NCBI RefSeq assembly: GCF_024323335.1
Contig: NC_066579.1
Span: 1,708,501 to 1,772,500 of the forward strand
Length of the DNA: 64,000 bases
DNA from: Lathyrus oleraceus
Taxonomy: Eukaryota; Streptophyta; Magnoliopsida; Fabales; Fabaceae
Direction: 5' to 3'
Part shown: in pieces, positions 1-10,187 of the stretch
Layout: each line of letters starts with the position of its first letter
Numbering within the stretch: the stretch's first letter is position 1
Notes under the pieces: model-generated
Told to the model about the DNA's origin: nothing
Database searches by the model: none
Seen by the model: only the letters and a program-made list of their open reading frames with translations
Made by a program: the position numbers and the translations under genes

Positions 1-240
1 TTTTTATTAGGTTGCTTGACGAGACATGAATCTCGCTCCTATGTATCCTCAAGTGCGTTGAAGAATTCAAAGCTACATAATTCTTGGGGTAGCAAAAACT
101 TATAGGTTGATTGGTTTTAACTAAAAAAAGTTGACCGCACTAAGTCAGAAAAGGTTTGATTGAAAAGGTTCATTCGCGTAGTGGCGAAAAACGAGAGTCT
201 TTTGATTATCGTTGTTTTTAGGAGGAAGTTGATAAAAATG
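1..240 (-). mobile_element. LTR 3'-terminal fragment, Ogre/Tat type
   Basis: The stretch resembles part of the LTRs of element B (around 46020-46150 and 6890-7010): a TCGCTCCTATGTATCC-like box, then a partner segment and a GGTTGATTGGTTTTA-like stretch. Read on the minus strand, positions 47-63 form a 6-bp stem (one G-U pair) around a 5-nt loop next to the TACATAGG box, as in the other LTR ends of this window. The rest of the LTR lies outside the window. The family is inferred from similarity within the window only. Confidence 0.55.
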
Positions 241-997
241 AAAATTTTGGTGACTAAAAAAAAAGGAAAATTGATTTTTTTAAATATTTTTTGTTGAAAT
301 TCTTTAAAGAAACTGAAATAGAACTTTCAATAAAAAATGAACACAATAGTTAACATATTTTTGAAATATTTTAAAATGTCCGGACAATATTAAGGTATGA
401 AACATAAAAATTTGTTCACTCAAAACCTCTCATAATGTTAGAGCACACATTTCCACTATTTCTTAGAAATTTTACTACAGACTTATTCTCTCACTTTCAA
501 AGAGTTTTGGATCATATTAGAGTGTAATTTGCAAACGATATCCTTCATCATCTACCTTATTATTTTTCCATTTTTCGTGTGAATTTAAATCTTATCTTTG
601 GAGATTTGTGATTGTTGAGGAAGTTATATTATTATGTTTAATAATTCTTTAAAGGTTTTGTTTAAGATTTCAGAGGTTTGTAAGGTGTGTAGTGTTGAGG
701 CTGGTTTTGACAAAGTCCATCAGAAAAGGAGGAGATCATTCTCTTCATAATTAAATTTGTAATGATGTGTGGAAGCCTTTTAACAAAATTGAAGTTCTTC
801 TCAATCTCAGGACAAACCAACCCTCAAGATACCATGTATAAGTCAAGGGGATTCTAATAGAAGATTTTTTATATTTTCTATATTATTTGGAATCTAATTC
901 TACTAAACATCAAATAATTTTGTCACAAATTATAGTGGAAGACTAGAAATTTAATTGGATAACCATTAGAGAGTGGATTACACTTAGTGAGAATAAT

Positions 998-1058
<61 letters not shown>

Positions 1059-2246
1059 GTAGAATTGTATGTTTAGTTTGTTTTTACCACTTTCGTATAA
1101 TTGTATGTTGTTAGTTTTTATTCCTTGAGAGCGATTTATCAATGAAGTGTAGGTTCTATTAGAATCCACACTTCAAATTATCTTGTTATTGATAAAGTCT
1201 CGAAATTGTAGTCGTAGAATTCTTTGTTGTATTGATTTGGTATATTTAAACGTCCGGTATAAATTTGATATTAAATCAATACTCTGTTTGATAATTTTTT
1301 GGCTAGCTTTTTGATTCGATATTTTATCATATTGTGTATCGATTGAGGTGTCTCATGTATATACTGTTTGATAAGCATAATCATTTTATATGCACATTGC
1401 TTCCGCCACATAATCTTATTTTTATTTTCAAACTCTAAAAAAATTTCAAAATTATTTTTCAAATCGATAAATTTTATTTGGGAGGTCTAATCACACCCTA
1501 TTGATCGTTGCATCGATGTATTCTCACCCGACAGTTTGTAATCAATATTACATGAAACAGAGAAAGTTATGACATGATTCAAAATATTTTCCAAACACTC
1601 GATTCAACTTAAAATCACTTTTAATAGGAAACTCTACGGTGTTTTACATGGTGGAGTTAAAATGTCAAAAAAAACGGAGCAGCGTCAAATTTGAGAGCCT
1701 TTGTGCTAAAAATTAGATTGTTATTTTACCAGACTCATCCTAATTATTCATGCATATGAAATTTTTGTGGTCTAACAAATTATTGTCCCTTTCCTATCAT
1801 GAAAGTTTAAAAAAAGTTTATTACACTTTTATCCTGAATTTTAATTTTGGAGTTGCTTTTGATCTTTTAACTTTAAAAAAAAAATTATTATGACCCCTTA
1901 TCACTTCAAAATATATTTTATTAATCATTTTTATCTAATTAGAGACAAGTTTAGCTACCATTTCTAAAAAATTTGGATCAATTTTGATGTGGTCTAACAA
2001 ATTATTGTCTCTTTCCTATCATGAAAGCTTAAAAAAAAATTATAAATTGGTTAAAAATAATAACTTATTATTATTAAATAATATTTTATGTGACAAATTT
2101 ATTAAGTCTGATCAAAGAACAACACAATCAATTTAATCACCTAAGCGACATTAATTTTTTTATTTTTTATATGGGATGTTCGAGTTTATACACTATAATT
2201 TGATCAAATATTATTTTATCTATCTCATCAAAAAGAGAAAAAGAAA
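241..2246. other. AT-rich region upstream of the NCR gene, no gene seen
   Basis: I see no convincing coding sequence here. The short minus-strand frames at 984-1169 and 1271-1462 look like chance; the first runs through the microsatellite. A near-duplicate segment around 1752-1800 and 1990-2035 (both with TGGTCTAACAAATTATTGTC, then TTTCCTATCATGAAAG) suggests a small local duplication. The part just before 2247 should hold the promoter of the NCR gene, but I cannot name a motif with confidence. Confidence 0.5.
1001..1053. repeat. (CT)n microsatellite
   Basis: Uninterrupted CT dinucleotide tract of 53 bases. The minus-strand translation gives a run of Arg-Glu repeats, which is not a gene. Confidence 0.97.
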
Positions 2247-2522
2247 ATGGCTTCAATTCTCAAGTTGTACGTTGTGTTTATATTCCTTTTTTTCTTTGTT
2301 GCATCAAATGTTGATGGTGAGCCATTTTCTTCTTCAAATTTCATTTTAATTTTTTATTTCTTTTTCGTTTATAAAGAAAATATTTTATCTCATTTTAACA
2401 ATATAAATTATTATTTTATTATAGGTCAGGCTTGTATACACGATCGCCAATGTAGATGCACTCAACATACAGTAAGCAAGTGTATCAATGGTTTCTGTAA
2501 ATGTTATATTTCAAATACTTAA
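2247..2522 (+). CDS. Nodule-specific cysteine-rich (NCR) peptide / late nodulin, two exons
   Basis: Probable secreted NCR peptide of the late-nodulin family. Exon 1 (2247-2316) encodes Met, a short lead and a strongly hydrophobic stretch (VVFIFLFFFVA), a typical signal peptide. An intron at 2317-2424 begins GTGAGC and ends TATAG; it is 108 nt, so the frame is open with or without splicing. Exon 2 (2425-2522) encodes a short mature peptide with six cysteines spaced C-x5-C-x1-C-x7-C-x4-C-x1-C, ending in CINGFCKCY-like residues. The spliced product is 55 residues. The intron right after the signal peptide, the small size and the cysteine pattern match NCR genes, which in IRLC legumes are expressed in nodules and act on bacteroids in symbiosomes. 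Expression and nodule role here are inferred from the family. It is the only intact host-type gene I see. A defensin-like peptide outside nodules is the alternative. Confidence 0.85.
   Translation: MASILKLYVVFIFLFFFVASNVDGEPFSSSNFILIFYFFFVYKENILSHFNNINYYFIIGQACIHDRQCRCTQHTVSKCINGFCKCYISNT
2317..2424 (+). other. Intron of the NCR gene
   Basis: GT at 2317-2318 and AG at 2423-2424, with a very T-rich body and pyrimidine-rich 3' end. Its length, 108 nt, is a multiple of three and it contains no in-frame stop. Retention would insert 36 hydrophobic and polar residues between signal peptide and cysteine domain. Confidence 0.8.
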
Positions 2523-4133
2523 ATAAAATCTATGTAATGTTATATTTCAAGACAATAAATAATAAATATTATAAACATGGTTATCTATTTTATTTTAATA
2601 GATCAAGTATCTATGTGACCTCTATTTTATGCCAATCACATTATATATTTAGTATGTTGATCCGTGTGATCTATACTGAATACAAATAATATTGAAGAAT
2701 ATAAATAGTATTTAATATAAATATTTTGATGTGAATTTTGTTTTCTCATCTTGATTTGAAAATTGTGATAGGTCTCTTATCTTTCGGTTGTGTATTTCTT
2801 GAATCTATTTGGGTGTTGTAGTATTTTGCGGCTCAAGTCTTTATATATAATATTCTACTTCTTTTTAAGAAAATAATAAAATAATTATTTTAATAAATTC
2901 AGTTAAAATTATTTAAAGTGTTGAAAATGTCCATAGACAACATAAATATCTTGCAAACTCAATTTTATTTTAAATAGATATATGTTTATGCAATATAAAA
3001 TATATTGAGACCACCAAAACTCTACTTAATTGAAAAGAATATATTGTTAAATAAAATGTTACATGATACAAAAGAATAACAAATTTATAATATTCAATTG
3101 CTAAACTACTAAGCTATGAAGGTATTATTGTAATTCAAAAATAAATAAATAAGTAATTGAGAGAGTACTACAAATAAAGTGGTCCTAACACTCATTTTCA
3201 TTAATTTATAAAGGAAAATTTTAACAAGTGCCTGAAATACTCGTTAAGACTTTAAATATGTATGTTTTATTTAAAAATAGTTATATTCAATATATTAAAA
3301 TTTAAAACAACTTATTCTTTTAAAAAATAAAATGAGATTAATTGTTATGCATTGACAGTGTAAAATTTTTTACATTTACAATACATCACAATCATCCATT
3401 TGTGTCATTTTAAATGTGATTATAATAAAAGTCAAACTTTTTTAACAAACCTATAGTTATAATTAATTGATAGTATAAAATATTTTTACATTGTTGCTAT
3501 ATTTCAATTAAATCCTAATAAAATATATATTTTTTTAAGATTTGTATTCAACGTAATATTTTATATATTTAAAAATTTTAAGAGTGTTCTGGATCACTAT
3601 AACCCTAATTTAAAACCATACTATAAATTTGGACAACCGCATTGTTGTAGTTAACACACACTCTTAAATTGAATTCGATCATAATAACAATGGATAGCTG
3701 TAACAAAAAATTTTAAAATAGTAAAATAAAAGAAACTACCAATTATATTGTTGGAACTTAAATTAAATTGCACTAACTAATTTTTTGTTTTTGAAGAGTG
3801 CAGGAATGTATGTGGATATCTCTTACAGAATTCAATTACATGTTCTAAATAACGGTTTTTGTTTTTGTTTAAAGAATAAAGTGAGAGGGGCGATCAGAGG
3901 AAACATTTACAAAGAAGTCACACACTTAAAAAAAATAGATAAAAGATAAATTTATAGTTACTAAAACGGTCAATAATATGACATTATATAAATATAAACA
4001 TATATAAAATAAGAAAAAATTGTGCTCAAATATTCCATTTCCGGACAAATAGTGAGAGGGTAAGAAAATAACATATAAGATGAACAATATTTATATAAAA
4101 AAAATATATTTTATAATTCTTGTAATTCTTTAA
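2523..4133. other. AT-rich intergenic DNA, no gene seen
   Basis: Low-complexity AT-rich sequence between the NCR gene and the copia LTR. The first few hundred bases probably hold the NCR 3' UTR and poly(A) site (AATAAA at 2521-2526 and more AT-rich signals after it). The frame at 2501-2689 overlaps the NCR end and looks like chance. No tRNA or other RNA gene was recognised. Confidence 0.5.
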
Positions 4134-4326
4134 TATTGGATATAATCCAAGTTGTGGTCCAAACTCATGTTAGTTAGAATTAGGGTTTGTTAGTTTAGTT
4201 ACTTAGTATTAAACTCACATAATTGTATATAAATACATGATGTAATTCAGTTTTAATCAATTCTAATAATACATTCGCTTCTCTCTTTTCTCATTCCTTC
4301 GACATCAAAGTGCATTAGCATTGACA
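4134..4326 (+). repeat. 5' LTR of copia A, with TATA box
   Basis: Short LTR starting TATTGGATATAATCC (probably once TGTTGG) and ending TTGACA. A TATATAAATA box lies at 4226-4235. The primer-binding site TGGTATCTAGAGC follows at 4330, four bases after the LTR end; it resembles the usual initiator-Met tRNA site TGGTATCAGAGC with one extra base. Confidence 0.75.
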
Positions 4327-4433
4327 AATTGGTATCTAGAGCTCCGGTTAGTTTCTTGATCGTGTTTTCAAGAATCACACGTAGGTGATTGTGTTTCCGG
4401 AATCGTGGGTTGTTAATCTCATTTGATGCAAAG

Positions 4434-5327
4434 ATGAATGGTAATAATGGTATTCCGAATTCTCTTTCATTTTCTTGACGGCAAGAATTGGATCCAATTG
4501 AGAAAATAGGTGCAATCTTTGTTTGACTTTCATGAAACTCTAGATGTGGTTATTAATAACGTCCCTGAGCTTGTTGATAATGCAACTGATGCACAGAGAG
4601 TCGCAAACAAGAAGGCAAAGAAAAAAGACTGCAAGGTTGCATTTTATATTCAATCGGCGGTAGACGCAACAAACTTTGATAGGATTCTCATGCTGAAACG
4701 ACGAAGGAGGCATCAGATATTCTTGTCAAGTATTACGAAGGAGGTGAGAAGATTAAAGTCGTCAAATTGCAGACGTTACGAAAGTAGTATGAATTACTGC
4801 AGATGGGAGAAGAAGAAAAGATTGCAAGCTATGTCTTGAAGGTGCGGAAGCTTGTTCATCTCATGAAAAGTTATGGTGAAACCCTAACTAATAAGATAAT
4901 AGTTGAAAAGGTAATGTCTAAATTGACTTATCACTTTGATCATGTTATCGTTGTTATTCAAGAATGCAACAATCTTAAAACATTGAAATTGGAAGTATTG
5001 GTTGGTTCATTAGAGGCATATGAGATGAAGATTGTCGAAAGGAAAAGTGTCAAAGATTCTATACAAGCTCTACAGTCCCAGAAATGGAAGAAACATGGCG
5101 GTTCCAATAAGTTCAAGGGCAAAGGAGACAAGACTCGGAGCAAGAAGTCATGGTCGAACCCTCAAAAGCATAAGGTTGATGATTGGGCTTATGAATCCTC
5201 GAAAAGAGGAGAAGGAAAATCCTATCAGAAAAACAAAGAAGAGAAAAAAGGAGTGAAATGCTATAACTATGAAAAATGGGGTCACTTGGCAAAGAATTGT
5301 TGGTACAAGAAAGGCAAAAATGAATGA
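4434..5327 (+). pseudogene. copia A gag (broken)
   Basis: Degenerate gag. The likely original start is the ATG at 4434, but a frame change is needed before about 4480, and another near 4800 between the frames at 4510-4839 and 4803-5327. The C-terminal part has the basic linker and a zinc knuckle (CYNYEKWGHLAKNC) in which the second cysteine is Tyr, so the CCHC finger is broken. A TGA at 5325-5327 ends the frame, but the same frame continues after it into the protease, showing that gag and pol were one polyprotein. Family assignment is firm; activity is excluded. Confidence 0.8.
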
Positions 5328-6589
5328 AGAAACCTTGCATGCCAAGATTCAGATGATTCTGAAGACATGGTGGTTATAGTTGCAGTTGCATATGAGCATG
5401 TTGACACCAAGATCTGGTTTCTCAACACAGGTTGTTCGAATCACATGACTGGTCGAAAAGTGTGGTTACTAGATTTTGACAAGTCGAAGAAGAGCAAAAT
5501 CAAACTTGCTGATAATATTTCGTTACAAGCAGAAGGTATTGGAGAAATAGCTATTCAAATGAGCAATAGAGCAAAAGTTATGATCAAAGATGTACTTTAT
5601 GTACCTGGAATGAAGTGCAATATGCTAAGTGTTGGATAACTGGTTGAAAAAAGGTTTCTCAATGGTTATAAAATATGGAGCCATGGAACTATTCGACACT
5701 CAAAATAATATGTTCTTAAAATCTCCTATTTCTAAGAATAGGACATTTAAGACCATGATCAATTCGACTTAGGTACAATGTCTAAAAAACATTGTTGATC
5801 ACAAGAACAGTTGGTTGTGGCATTTAAGATTTGGCCATCTGAATTTTAGGTCACTCAATGAACTGATTACTCAAGATATGGTAACTAGTATACACAGTCT
5901 TGAGATGCCTGGAAAACTCTGTGAAGGTTGCTTAGTAGGGAAGCAATCCATAAAGTCTTTTGTTTCGACTATGCTAATAAGGTCCTCTTATATACTAGAA
6001 ATAGTACATTAAGGTGTACGTGGTCCATCGAGGATCATACCGTTGCTGGAAACAGGTATTTTGTCTCATTTTTCGATGAGTTTATTCAAAAGCTTAGAAT
6101 CTATGTGATCAAGCGAAAGGATGAAGTATTTGAAATCTTTAAGAGATTCAAGATTCTTGTCAAAAATCAGAGTGAAAAGAAGATTAAGGTTCTGGGAACA
6201 AATGGAGATGGAGAATAAACATCTAATATGTTTGATGAGTTCTGTGCAAAACATGGTATTGATCACGAGGTAAATGCTCCTTACACACCTCTACATAATG
6301 GAATAATTAAAAGAAGAAACTAAACCATATTGGATCTGACGAGATGCATGGTGAAGTAGAAGAATTTTCCTAAGTCCTTATGGGGTGAAGCTGTCACAAC
6401 AACTATTTATATTTTGAACAGGTGTTCTACCAAGAAGCTAAAAAACAAGGTTCTAGAAGAAGTTTAGAGGGAAAAAGACCATCAGTGATTCATTTGAAGG
6501 TGTTTGGCTCTATTTGTTACAAACATGTTCCCGATGCAAGGAGAAAGAAGCTTGATGATAAAATTTAACCCATGATTTTGGTAGGATAT
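5328..6589 (+). pseudogene. copia A protease and integrase (broken, cut by element B)
   Basis: The protease motif reads LNTGCSNHM, with Asn where the family has the catalytic Asp. After a stop at 5637-5639 and a frame change in an A-run near 5650 comes the GAG-pre-integrase zinc region (HLRFGHLNFRSL, later CEGC). The integrase core follows at 5928-6218 and beyond, with Asn in place of the second catalytic Asp (GTNGDGE) and Lys in place of the catalytic Glu (NGIIKRRN). The last readable piece is an LVGY-like motif at the B insertion point. All three catalytic changes fit G-to-A transitions. Confidence 0.8.
6585..6589. repeat. Target site duplication of element B (left copy)
   Basis: GATAT directly left of the B terminus at 6590; the identical GATAT lies at 49255-49259, directly right of the other terminus. 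Five bases is the usual gypsy duplication. Confidence 0.9.
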
Positions 6590-9500
6590 TATCGTACCTT
6601 AAAAAATGAGACCCTTCGCAAAGGGCAACACACGCTCGTAGAAAAAATGTTCGAACATAGTCGCCACCAAACTTTATTTATTCCAATGAAAGAATAGGAA
6701 AATATCCTTAAAACCTTTGAAAAGAACATGGTCGTCGGAACCATATTTGGGTTCATTGTACTCAACAGGAACATTTTAGTTTAACTTGTGATTGGATGTT
6801 AGCTAATGTTATTTGTTTTCTTCGAATTATTAAAAGTGTAAAAAGAAAAAGAAAATGGGTCGCAACAAGTTTTTATTATTGTGCCTGACAAGATTGCGGG
6901 TCTTGCTCCTACGTATCTTCGGGTGCGATGGAGAACTCAAGGAGTATATAGTTTTGGGTAAAAAAAATTGTTTATTGGTCTATTTTAGCGAAAGCTACTT
7001 TGTATTAATCGACAAAAAACATTGTTTTACCCAAAATAGGTGAGGAACGGGTGTTAGCATTAGATTGAATGGATTTATACATATCAACATTCACAGGAAA
7101 ACATCAACTTAACATAATTCAATGATTGTTGATGAATCATTGCTTTGCATCATCTTAAGACAAAATGTCTTTCATTTTGAAAAATGTTTATAAGATTAAT
7201 CGCACGGCGGCGAGAAAAGAGTTTGATTGGTTGAATGTATTTTATAGGTGAACGACGAATGCTCTATGAGAACGAGACATAAGCCTCGAGATCAATCATT
7301 TGGGGTTCCACCGGAATTATATATTCCAACGGTCCTTTTTCATTCAAGGTTAATTAAGAAAATTGTTTGATGGATAACAAACGCTCGATAAGAATAACAC
7401 ATGTGTCTTAGAACCAATTGTTCAAAGAGTAAAGTCAGAATGCTAGATTCCAACGTCTCTTTTTTGTCCAAGTTAATTAAGTGTTTTGAGAGTGAAAGAA
7501 AATAATGAATGGTTAACCTAAAACAAGTGGCTCAGGACCAACCATTCGAGGATTCTACTGGAATGCTAGATTCCAATAGTCCTCTTCTTTCGTGTTTGTT
7601 TAGAAAAAAGTTGTAACATTGTGTTTGATTTAGTTTTGAGAGTGGTTTGCAGTTAGTTGAAAATGGTTTTGAAAATAGTTTGAAATTAGTTGAAAACTAT
7701 CTCGATATTGAACAAGAGCTCATTGTAAGAAGGCCCAAGAGTAAGCCACGAGACCGAAAACCAACCGAAATCAAAAGAAATTGAATTTAGCTCTAAGCTA
7801 ACTCATGGTTGATTCATATAAGAATCACTCTTATAAGAATCCGAGCAACTGAATATATGCATCCAAGCGGTTCTCGAAAGTTAAGTTTGATTTAACTCCG
7901 AAATCGCAATGCAATAAAAGGCAACAACAACCAAAATATTTTACATCACCATATGAACATGGATAGATATAACCTAATTAAATCAACTAAGCACATGAAA
8001 GATCGATCAAAAAATTTACTAAAAAAAACAAATAACTATTCAAAGCCTAGTAAACTAATCAAGTAAAAAATAATAATCGATTAGTTAATTAAACTAATCA
8101 ATTAAAAAAATAATAAACTAATTAACTTCTAAGTTAATTAACAAAATGCAATTAAGTAATAAAAATAAAGAGAAATGACAATGGGTGTATGGCATGAGGT
8201 GCTATCAAGTTATTGGCTTTTGGGCCCTAAACCCAAACAAAATAAAAACTAAACCAAAACTTTAGAAGAAATAAGAAATTAAAAAAATATGAAAAAAGAA
8301 GTACAAAAGTAGTAAGGGATTGCCCCTCATTTTGCTATGTCTCAAATTATTATTATTATTTTTAGTTATGGCCAGTAGCATGTTGACATGTGGCCATCCC
8401 TCATCAAAATCAATTAAAAAATAAAATAAGAAGAAAGGAGATTAGTAGACGTGTTTCAATAAAGATCAGAGAAAAAAAAGACAAAATTCTCTTCTCTCTC
8501 TCGTGTAATTTCACCTTTCTCTCATCTTTCCAACAAAACAAAAACATAAAAATAATATGAGGGGCGACATTAGTGGTGGGTCGAGTTTTACAAGAAAACT
8601 TCACATGTTTGTAGTTATCGTTAGCTGAAAAGAAGAGAAAATATTCTTATGTATATATTTTTTACACTCTGTTTCATCCTCACCCTTTGAGATATGAAAA
8701 AATTAAGAGAACGAGGGATGAATGTAGTTTTTTAGTGTGTGTAAAAAGGTGGTGTTATAGTTTGTGTGTTGGTTAGAAGTGTGAGTATGAGTTATTAAAT
8801 GTAAAGTGTTGTTGTTTTCTTTTCATGAAAAAGGGATGAGTATGTTGGTAGTGGTTTCATGTGATAGAAAAGTTATGAAGTGACGAGAATGAATGTGATG
8901 AATCTTTGGTAGTTATGAGAGTGAAATATGAGATTTGTGTGGTTGAGTGGTTTTCTAAGGAAAATATTATGAAGTTTGGAGTTTGATTGTTATGTGAGGT
9001 TGAAGTTAACATTTAATGGTAGTGGTTTGGAGTTTTCATGAAAGAAAGAGAAGTGGTTTCAAGGATGGACATTTGAATGGAGGTTGTGAGAAGAAGATGG
9101 GTGAGTTGGAAGATGAATGAAGAAGTGAGGTGTTTTGTTAGTGAAGAAGGTGAAAAAGATGAGTGATTTATGGTGTTTAAAGGGTATAAGGGAGAAGAGG
9201 ATGAACACGATAGTATTGTAGTTAAAAATATTGAGAAGGTAGTGATGTAGTGCTTATGGTGGAAATGATGTGTTATGTGAAGAAAAGAAAAAAAATCAGT
9301 AGTGAAAAGAGGAATAAGATGAATAGGGTGAATGAGTGATAATATGGATTGATATGAGGTAGGCTATAAATGAATGTGTAGTGTATCAATGTTCACGTGA
9401 AGGTCAAAACAAAGACACCTCCTTTCCTTTTTTAATTCTTCATTTTTTTTTGCAATCTGAGTCTTAAGTGGATGATTCAAAACGGCTGGCTTGGTTATGA

Positions 9501-10174
9501 GTCTCCGTCATTTGGCCATTCACACTAGAATATGCATGCTAGTAGGGTTTTTGAAATTAATAAAAGGTGTAAAACAATCTTGGATATTTTTCTAAGATAT
9601 TTTTGGATCAAGATAAGATCAAACAATACAAATCAATTTTTTCAATAAAAACAAATAAAACTAAATTTGATTGATAATCTGTCTCTATTTATTTTTTATG
9701 ATTGTTTTGATAAAAAAAACCAAAATAAAATAATAAAAAATAGAGCGCAAAAATGCTCGAAAAAAATAAAACGAATGCACCAAATTGATCAGCACAAAAT
9801 AAACCTCTCAGAAACATACAGGTTTCGATCAAATTTTGAAATAAAAGCTAACTGGTTAAAAGGCTCAGATTGTTCTAATTTCAACTGAAAAAGTAGCTGA
9901 AAAAATAAAAATGAGCATACAAGGTTAAACTACCCGAACCGTAGATCAAGAAAATTGACGTTTGTAAGCTCGATTTTAGAATTTTTCACACGTTAATTTC
10001 ACGTGCATTTGAGAATAAGTTCGACCGGTCCGTATATAGATCCAAAATTTTATTTTGGATAATATTTTAGGCATTGTGTAGGATGAGATACATGTTATGT
10101 TAGGTAGATGATATGAATGTCTTGATGCATGCATCTATTTATTGAATGGGGGATGGGGGAATTGGGGTATGACA
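6590..10174 (-). repeat. 3' LTR of element B
   Basis: On the minus strand it starts TGTCATACCCCAATT (10174) and ends GGTACGATA (6590; last bases TA where the other copy has CA). It aligns along its length with 45674-49254, with clear divergence (roughly one difference per ten bases in the stretches I compared), so the insertion is old. It lacks about 49 bases, near 6753, that the other LTR has at about 45833-45880. Several hundred bases in the middle (7920-8600) are AT-rich and A-rich. No gene is supported inside. Confidence 0.85.
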
Positions 10175-10187
10175 GTTGCCCCTATTT
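10175..10187 (-). other. Polypurine tract of element B
   Basis: On the minus strand AAATAGGGGCAAC directly precedes the 3' LTR start TGTCATACC. The same tract (AAATAGGGGCATC) precedes the 3' LTR of E at 35921-35933, and AATAGGGGCAGC precedes that of J, so this is the plus-strand primer site. Confidence 0.8.

Larger units (their letters stand above)
4134..6589 (+). mobile_element. Ty1/copia retrotransposon A, left part (broken)
   Basis: Plus-strand copia element with a 5' LTR (4134-4326), primer-binding site, gag, protease and integrase, in copia order. It breaks off at 6589 inside the integrase C-terminal region, where element B sits. The rest resumes at 49255. It is heavily decayed: several frameshifts and stops, and substitutions at the protease, zinc knuckle and integrase active-site positions. 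Being the host of B it is the oldest mobile element in the nest. Confidence 0.85.

Noticed and set aside
984..1169. Arg-Glu repeat peptide
   Set aside because: Translation of a CT microsatellite.
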